Positions 56,706 through 64,000 of a stretch of DNA of 64,000 nt are shown here, piece by piece. The notes under the pieces are model-generated. The model saw nothing but the letters and a program-made list of their open reading frames with translations, ran no database searches and was not told the origin of the DNA. Source of the DNA: Anoplopoma fimbria (lineage: Eukaryota; Chordata; Actinopteri; Perciformes; Anoplopomatidae). The stretch is from assembly GCF_027596085.1 (NCBI RefSeq), contig NC_072465.1, forward strand, positions 11,956,857 to 12,020,856. Direction: 5' to 3'. The position numbers were made by a program, and so were the translations under genes. Numbering within the stretch: position 1 is the first letter of the stretch; every line of letters starts with the position of its first letter.

Positions 56706-57218
56706 TAGTTGGAATCAATAAAAAAAGTCTTTATACTCACTTTTGTTAGTAGTTACTTGGATACTTCCCGAGGGCTTAATGTGCTTTTACTATGAAGGAT
56801 TATTATCCAAAGTCCACTATTGAAGCCCTTATAGCTAAACAACAATGTATGACTCCTGCTCTGTCTACTCTGTAATCAAAGATTGCGTCATGTTACTTGC
56901 ATCCTTGCTTTAGAGAAAGACCTGTCTTTATTGTCACCTCCACAGCCTCTCTGCATGTGAACTGTTAGGTGTTGTTTTGAGGCTTCCAGCAAGGTATATA
57001 AACCATAAAAGGAAACAATGCAAAAAGATGGTGGGTTTGATGAGTAAAAAGAAGTCAAATGCATTTTTAAAACATTTCTTCATGTGCAGAATAGTATTTA
57101 TTTATTGCTTCTGCACTATACTTTTGCTCTGGTTTATGCTTTTAGATGCTTGTTTAAGAAAGGAAATGCACTTATGACTTCTGGTTACTAGTAGTTCTCT
57201 TGAATACCTATGTTGAAT

Positions 57219-57278
57219 ACACTTATTGTAAGTCGCTTTGGATAAAAGCGTCTGCTAAATGACTGTAATGTAATGTAA
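57219..57278 (+). mobile_element. L2/SINE-type 3' tail
   Basis: 'ttgtaagtcgctttggata', 'aaagcgtctgctaaatgact' and 'gtaatgtaatgtaa' form the classic shared tail of fish L2 LINEs and their partner SINEs. The element body is lost. Confidence 0.8.
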
Positions 57279-58154
57279 GGCTTTTTCAGGTTTTTTGGCA
57301 AACAGAATTTAGCCAAGCAGCCTGAGCACGGGGGAGGAACAATAAGACAGGCTGCTATACATAGATGATCCACTATTCAAGTGCCAGGTATTTCATGAAT
57401 GGAAAATGAGTTATTAATATATGCAGAGCGTAATGATAATAACAGGGCAGAGAGCCGGGATGTAAAAGCATATTGATGTGGTAATAACGTGTCCGTAGGT
57501 CGGCAGCTGGAGGCCGGCCTACACTCGTCCAGTCTTTTGTCAGAGCTCAGTGGAGAGACAGTGGGGGGGAAACCTGCTCACTGTCGGGGCTCCTTATCCT
57601 TTTATCTTGTCTTTTTCCTTTACTGTTTCATTCCCACACTGGCTGGAGGGGGCTGCCTTACAGCATACTAATGTTGGCTAAATCACACTCACTGAAACAC
57701 ACTCTTGGTTTTTTACCCTGTGCACCAAAGAACAGAGCTTTTTACTGTAAGTTACTGTAAAAACAGACCACAGGAAGGTTTTAAGACTATTTAAAAAAAA
57801 AAAGGTTGAAACACTGAAAATCTAAAAAGTCTGAATTAAGGCAAATTATTTTCTTTATTGATTCCTTTTTGATTACCAATTATCTTTACACCTGTCTAAA
57901 GGGATGTTTTGAATAGATTTAGTTTTACAAACATTCCAAAAATCCGAGGATTTGTTTATTTTACTGATGCTTAGGGTTGCGACTGATCATAAAACTCAGT
58001 TAAAATCGTATCATGGTTTTGAGTAACAAATCTGAACAGCAGAAATAAAGGGAGTAAATATAACTTTTAAAGATGCCCCGATCACTTTTTCTGCCACTTA
58101 TTGCTGATGAGCCATATCAGCCGAATCATTTAATTTCTGTCGTTGATTTGTTTT

Positions 58155-58569
58155 GTGACAGACAGAGAGCTTCTCTGCTGTGACCTTCTGTAATGTTGAT
58201 GGAAAACATGGAGCAGCTTCAGAAGACTGTACTGCTCATCTTTGATCAAGTTCAGCTCCTGAACGAAAGCAGAATCACCAGACTGACATCTTGGTTTTCC
58301 AACCTTCTCTGCCCAGTCCAGAGTGAACTTCTGCACTGAGAAGGTTTTTCCAACGCCCGGCGACGCCGTTGTCAGAACGACTCTGATGTGTCTCTGTTGG
58401 TCTGGTGAGGCTTTAAAGATGTCGTGGTACTTGATTGGAGTGTCATGGAGGTCTTCATCTTGGAAGCTGACTCAAGCTGCCTCACCTCTTTATGGGTATT
58501 AACCTCTTCACTCTGTCCTCTGTGATGTAGAGCTCAGTGTAGATCCTGTTGAGGAGGGTTCCACTTCCT
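58155..58569 (-). pseudogene. NLRC3-like FISNA-NACHT fragment
   Basis: Minus-strand pieces: GSGTLLNRIYTELYITED next to the gap, then DIFKASPDQQRHIRVVLT, GVGKTFSVQKFTLDWAEK (Walker A GVGKT, codons near 58344-58360) and ELNLIKDEQYSLLKLLHVFH. These match the start of the NACHT module of the expanded fish NLR-C family (cytosolic innate sensors). The pieces fall in at least three frames with a stop (KR*) early, so it is a relic. The upstream FISNA part would lie in or beyond the N gap; no LRR or PYD/B30.2 exon is seen. Confidence 0.8.
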
Positions 58570-58669
58570 NNNNNNNNNNNNNNNNNNNNNNNNNNNNNNN
58601 NNNNNNNNNNNNNNNNNNNNNNNNNNNNNNNNNNNNNNNNNNNNNNNNNNNNNNNNNNNNNNNNNNNNN
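58570..58669. other. Assembly gap (100 N)
   Basis: Exactly 100 N, the conventional placeholder for a gap of unknown length. It cuts the NLR relic. Confidence 0.99.
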
Positions 58670-59129
58670 GAACAGTAGAATCAGCAGAATCAGCATCAGT
58701 CACTAACCCTTTTTTAAGCAGGCTTGGTACAGTTTAAGATCAATTTTAAGAAAGCAGAAAACCATATACTTAGTCTATCCTAGCAGAATCAAGTAGTTCA
58801 GTATCCCTCCAGAGTCAAAATACACTGGGGAAAGGTTTGTGTGGTCTGAGTATATATATCCTTGAGATGTGTAAGCCACTCCCCCTGCAGCAAGTTTACA
58901 AGACTCCTATCTATTTTCTACCACCTTCCGAAAAAATGTTTCTAGTGCCAAAACGTCAGTGTAAACTGTTTAACTTCTAGAAGTTATCCTTTTACTCTGT
59001 TCCAGTCATCTATGGTGTTTTTTTTGCATAAAAACAAGCAATTCAAGTTATTATGAAATAGACGATTGTGTTTTTATTCATAACAAAAATCTTGGCATTA
59101 AATGGTAAATTGTCTGTGCACTTTATCAC
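58670..59129. other. cadps: cadps intron 3, after the gap
   Basis: No continuation of the NLR relic is recognisable; nothing else seen. Confidence 0.6.
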
Positions 59130-59385
59130 TTCATGTCATCATTCACCCATTCACACCCATTCACATCCATTCATACACTGATGGCAGGGGCTACTAAGGT
59201 GCCACCTGCCCATCAGGACACTAGTTAACATTAATTTACATTCATACACCGCAGGAACAGCCTGCAGGAGCAATTTGGGGTTAAGTGTCTTACCCAAGGA
59301 CACATCGACATGGACTGCCGGAGCCGGGGATCGAACCACCGATCCTTTGATCAGAGGACGACCCTGCTCTCCACTGTCGCATTAG
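59130..59385 (+). repeat. Dispersed fish repeat
   Basis: 'cacccattcacacccattca', 'ggtgccacctgcccatcagg', 'gtgtcttacccaaggacaca', 'gccggggatcgaaccaccga' and 'gaggacgaccctgctct': a widespread fish non-LTR-type sequence, related in part to 5220-5400. Confidence 0.7.
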
Positions 59386-62300
59386 AGATTAGAAAATAAT
59401 CTCTGTAGTCATTTAAAATCATATTTGATCAACAAGATAATCTCCGAAAAAACCATACATTGTGTGTTAAAAATACCACATTTCTCTTACTATATTTGAG
59501 CCACATAAGCAACAAATATAGAAAAACTAATATTAGACACAACAAAGTGTGAAATGTTTGCAGGCATAAACCGAAAGCTTGTGGGAGGAAATAAAACACA
59601 TTAGAAATCTGGCAGGAAAACCCGAGGCTTTAATAAATGCTCTCCTTTTAGGACTACAAATTGTTACACTCCTAATCCTTAATACCAGTTTTTCTTTTAG
59701 TGTTTGCTGTTGCTATCCATACACCTCGTTTGGATTTTGTCACAATGCATTTATATATTTTTTAAATGTAGATACAGTTCAGCCAAAGAGATGTGTTATA
59801 AAAGAAACCATTGTTTTTTTCTGTAGCATGGAAATGTTGTCATCGACTAAAGATACGAGACATGACTGCTGAACAGCTGCCTCAGATTTCTTCAGATTAA
59901 AAAGCAACCCAGAGCATCACAGTTTGAAGCGTAGGGCCACGGACAAGGTGATGGGATTTAACCAGTTACCCAATTGTTGTGGACATTCTCAGAGATGTGT
60001 TAATTTAACTTTTTGTTCATTCCTGAGGTCGTATAGTTCTGGTGTTGTACTGGACTGCATTATAAAAAATGTGCCTAATATTATTCCATCCTCATGTTTG
60101 TAAATGGGCAAAACTATTGAAACAGACCACATTATAATGCCACAGCACTGCACGCTGCCACCAACAGTTAAATTAATACCTAATAGAAAGTGTCAATCAA
60201 AACACACATGACATTATCTGTGTAAGGGTAGGATTTCTGGCTGAGACGTTGTATTGGATTGCATCAGATTGTCCAACAAAGTGTCCACTGAATGTATGTT
60301 GGTATGATCAGCAAGAAATTAAGAAGAAAAGTGGCCAACTTTAATTCAAATTCATATTTCCTAGACATTATTGAGTGAGTGCTCCGTACAGAGGAGGCGG
60401 GATTCATAACTTATGGTTGACTTTGAATTACACCACCAGCTACTACAAATTATATTTTTTATTGTGCAGGTTAATTATGACATGTTACATGATTGTGTTG
60501 TGAGGTTCTTTAAATTTTCCAGGTTAAACTTTCATTTTATCTCCCACTTTCACCTTTGGCGACCAAATTGCAAAGTTTGCAAGTGCGTTTTTAATAACAG
60601 TAGGCTCCTCACCGGAAAACAACAGAATTGGTTGTTTGCTGAAACACTTAAATGAACCCATGAACCTTTTTCTGACAAGCAACATCTGTACAACTGTGAT
60701 CATGTCTGAGAGGAGGTTGGGATGGATCCTTGGGGTATCAAGTGATTTTGACACTGGAGTCATCCTGTGTCATACCAACAGTCTGGACAATCAACTAGGA
60801 CCCTGATCTTTCCCTAATAATTAAAGCATTACCTTAAAATGGCAGTTGGTAAAATGTCCCAACCCAAAGTTTTCCTATTAGCGATCATCAAGATGGGTCT
60901 GTTGTAGACGCTATGATTCTATTAGTAGCACCTTTCGACTTCTTGAATGACAGCTCTGGAAACGGATAGTAAGTGGACCTTGAGTTACAATTTGCTGTCA
61001 AACTATTCCCAAGGGCAAGATTGACCTTCGATCCTTAGCTTTTAAGCCAGAAGAGAGAAGTCTATGGATGGTATTATAGCAGCTACTGAGCTTGCAAGTC
61101 AACTGATCCATTCAACTTTATAACTCCTTTCAACCTTGACAAAGTGCAGAACAGATCCACTCCTTCCGTTCTTGCATTTCACAATAAAAGCCCTGACATG
61201 TTATTAGCAGATGACTAGTTTGCCTTTTCTTGTCGTTTATTCGTCATTGTTCCTCTGTGTAAACGCCTTCACTGAGCTCAAATTTGTAGTAATTATTCAT
61301 CTTCACTAACTGCAGTCTAGCCTTGAGGACTTGTTGTGTCTATATCTTTATTTAATTCTGCCTTTATGACACTAACTTTTTGGTGTTGATTCAACTGTAT
61401 TGTAGTTTTGACATTCTAGTTTATGGTGTTGTAACGGGTTGAAATTCTATTAAAAGTTGTTTCTCTCCATTTATGGAAATGAGGTGAAGCAAATTAAAAA
61501 CAACTTTTAAATCATTAAAAATAATACCACCTTCAGCTTCAAGGTTGCATTTTTCACTGGAATCTTGTCGTATGGATACAACAGGTGTTATTTGCTGGTC
61601 ACTCTGCATGCTTCCTAATGAATTCTAAAAAGCTCTTTCCATGTTAGACTGAGGCACAAAATGGCTCTTTTTTCCTTTTTTCCTCTCGTCATGGACAATT
61701 GCCATTTCTGGAGTAACCACTCTGAATTAATGAGCTGTAAGCTGAGAAATCTGTTGCTGTCTTTTGCAATACAGCTCTGAATGGAGACAGTGGGGAAGAG
61801 ATAATAGGAGGTCTTGTTGGCGGTGGTGGGGCTGTTACTCTGCATTTGTGATACTGCTCTGCCATCCTGAATGAGTTATCACTTAAATGTAAATTTAAGT
61901 GATAACCATCTTCATTCCTGATACATATGGCTGTGTGAAAGGCTGTTTTGCTCCGTCCACCAACAGCTCTGCGGTGTTCTTATCAGCAATATGTGCCATC
62001 TTAGGATGAATGAAAGGAGGCAGGCTATATTAGAGACAGGCTTTTATTTCTAATTTACCCTCTTTATTATCCAGTTGTTTAAAAGAAAAAACAGTTTTCG
62101 ATAAGAAGCCTGGCCTGCTCTCATTTTCCATTGTTGTTGCTGCTATTTGCTTTGAATACATAGTTTCTAGATAGTATATCAAACATGCACCTAATTAAGC
62201 AGACATCTGTGTGTATGCTTGTCACACACACACACACAGTGTAAACACATTACATACTCAAGATTTACATGTATATTACTGTTGAGCAGGTTTTGATATA

Positions 62301-62709
62301 TAAATTTGAGGGATATTAACGTATTAAGCGGAGATATGGCTGTGAGTATGTGTTGCTGTCATGAACTATAAATATAAATATTTTTTTGTTAAGAAAATCT
62401 ATCCTAACATTAAAATACAACTAAAAGCAGCAAATGATGGCCAAACTGTTGCCTCTGTCTCCATTTAGCTGTTTTGGGGGCGTTGGGTTTCTTGTTCCTG
62501 TACCAAACTGACCAAAAGCTTATGATATGACCGCTGCTCTTCCTCGGACAGTGGTGCAAAGGCATTCTAGGATCTCCCTAAAATAGGTCCTTCAAAACTA
62601 AGGCCGTATAAATTTGAACTGATTTTGAAACATGTTTGAACTGTTTGTGCAAGAAAATATAAAGTAGATGAGACAGTTCCAAACAGGGCCAGTGTTTGTT
62701 TTCCGTTAT
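59386..62709. other. cadps: cadps intron 3, unassigned stretch
   Basis: No cadps exon found. Includes a 14-bp perfect hairpin at 61875-61906 and a short (CA)n near 62224-62240. 61700-62060 looks unique and could be conserved non-coding DNA, but this cannot be judged from one sequence. Confidence 0.55.
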
Positions 62710-63085
62710 ATAAGTAAGGGGGCGGCGGCACGGTGGTGTAGTGGCTACCACTGTCTCCTCACAGCAAGAGGGGCCCGGGTTCACTACCCGGGCTAGAGGG
62801 CCTTCTATGTGGAGTTTGCATGTTCTCCCCGTGTTAGCGTGGGTTCTCTCCGGGTTCTTCCTCCCACAGTCCAAAGACATGCAGCTAAGGTTCTTTGAAG
62901 ACCCTAATTTGCCCGTAGGTGTGGATGTGAGTGTGAATGGTTGTCTGTCTCTATATATGTCAGCCCTGTGATAGTCTGGTTACCTGTCCAGGGTGAACCC
63001 TGCCTTCACCCAATGACAGCTGGGATCGGCTCCAGACCCCCCGCGACCCTGAACAGGATAAGCGGTTACGGAAAATGAGTGAAGG
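62710..63085 (+). mobile_element. Widespread fish SINE/LINE-derived repeat
   Basis: 'ggcggcacggtggtgtagtgg', abbreviated by one base in other copies, 'gggcccgggttcactacccg', 'tggagtttgcatgttctccc', 'ttcctcccacagtccaaaga', 'gtgtgaatggttgtctgtct', 'tgtccagggtgaaccctgcc' and 'ggataagcggttacggaaaa' are the diagnostic phrases in order. The first part has tRNA-like A/B-box flavour. Nearly full length. Confidence 0.8.
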
Positions 63086-64000
63086 GGGTGAAGCCACTGT
63101 CAGCTTACTTACTTTCAGTGGTCCAGATGTGGGGATGCAAATGACAAGACTGTCAAAACTTACTGCAACAGGTAGTACGGTGTCCTCAGCCCCCTTATCA
63201 CTTATCTCTTATCACAGTGCTCGATGCTGAGGTCCCGGATTTGACTCAGCAACAAGTTACAACATCAGCTTCCCCAGCTGGTTCAAAAATATGATGGTAA
63301 GCTCAAGAATGCCTCTTAGGCTTTTGTATTTAAATTGACATAAACAGTTTTTTGTTCAGATGTTGCACTAATGAAATCACAGCACCTTACAGTAATTTAC
63401 TGTTTCTGTAGAACATCAGCATAGGGGAGCTATTTCACTGCAGAAAAATAGATATCAGCAGAAACGAGAAAAGAACTTGTGTTGTATTTAGTTAGTAGGT
63501 GGCTTTTTCTTAACAACTGAAAATGTAGATGAACCTGCATGGACCTAGTATTAGTGGTGAAATGATGCCCCCTATTTCTTTGGAGCATGTGGCCAGACAT
63601 TACACAGTGGAGCGACTAAACTCCTGGAGAAAAGAAGAATGAGAGAGGGAGAGAGGATAGAAAAGAGTCCAGAAAAAGAGGATTGTGGTGTTGGAGGTAG
63701 TGGTAAATGGAACGAGAGGAGGATGAGAGAGGTGAACTGTTTAAACAGGGATGGTGGTGATTAGAAGAAGGCGGACAGGAAGGGAGGCCCAGGCTATTAC
63801 AGCAAACAAAGACATTTCCACTAAATTAGCTCTTTCCAGTTATCAGTGCTGGGAGTAAATATTGGCTTCATGGTGCAGGAGCTGCACTCTGTGGTTAATA
63901 ACTGCCAATTAACATCCAACAGTATCATGCCACCGTTAAATAACTTATGCCACACAAAGCATATGGTCACTGTATAACAGGGCGTTAACTGAGAGTGGAG
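63086..64000. other. cadps: cadps intron 3, right edge
   Basis: Purine-rich 63620-63790; no exon seen. 63800-63930 has a unique-looking, AT-moderate composition. Confidence 0.55.

Larger units (their letters stand above)
55960..58154 (+). other. cadps: cadps intron 3, first part
   Basis: No further cadps exon recognised. Holds repeats at 56290-56345, 56455-56705 and 57219-57278. Confidence 0.6.

Noticed and set aside
55960..64000. Search for cadps exon 4
   Set aside because: No sequence resembling the next conserved CAPS segment was found; it must lie beyond the window or, less likely, within the N gap.

Overview
This is vertebrate nuclear DNA, almost certainly from a ray-finned (teleost, probably percomorph) fish. 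The genes are split by GT/AG introns, the intergenic DNA is AT-rich with long (CA)n/(GT)n arrays, and the interspersed repeats are typical of fish: an L2/CR1/Rex1-group LINE, a Gypsy-like LTR element, hAT- and TTAA-type MITEs, tRNA-headed SINEs, and an NLRC3-like (FISNA-NACHT) relic. Nothing points to a prokaryote. No tRNA gene, rRNA gene or CRISPR array is present.

Layout. (1) 216-14800, minus strand: a complete 11-exon nicotinamide phosphoribosyltransferase (NAMPT family) gene. I could place every exon boundary, giving an intact 492-residue reading frame. (2) 14800-25000: the upstream side of nampt, a MITE whose inverted relative lies in nampt intron 1, two minisatellites, and the longest LINE copy (18266-22227), which is inactivated. 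(3) 25052-55959, plus strand: the first three coding exons (274 codons) of cadps, which encodes the calcium-dependent activator protein for secretion (CAPS-1). Intron 1 is about 22.4 kb and intron 2 about 7.3 kb; the rest of the gene lies beyond the right edge. A strong RE1/NRSE (REST-binding) match lies about 0.4 kb before its start codon. (4) The cadps introns hold truncated LINE copies, MITEs, foldbacks, minisatellites, a nearly complete but internally deleted LTR retrotransposon (51229-53689) and, after exon 3, a broken NLR-like relic beside a 100-N assembly gap.

How the genes relate. They are separate and divergently transcribed: an NAD-salvage enzyme and a priming factor for dense-core vesicle exocytosis. 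There is no operon-like system. The pairing is still informative. In human, NAMPT and CADPS2 are both on 7q, while this locus pairs a divergent NAMPT-family gene with CADPS (CAPS-1 type). That fits a second NAMPT ohnolog on the CADPS side of the duplicated block, absent from mammals (inference).

The observations I rate highest are: the divergent NAMPT with a changed phosphate-binding loop, a shortened surface loop and a longer tail; a 37-bp near-copy of nampt exon 4 stranded in nampt intron 1 at the broken end of a MITE; a 10-nt match between the predicted RNA 5' end and the primer-binding site of the LTR element, suggesting Tf1/sushi-type self-priming; the cadps RE1; and a perfect 31-bp snap-back at the 5' end of a truncated LINE. 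I found no clearly new multi-gene biological system. All calls are from reading the sequence; no database search was run.
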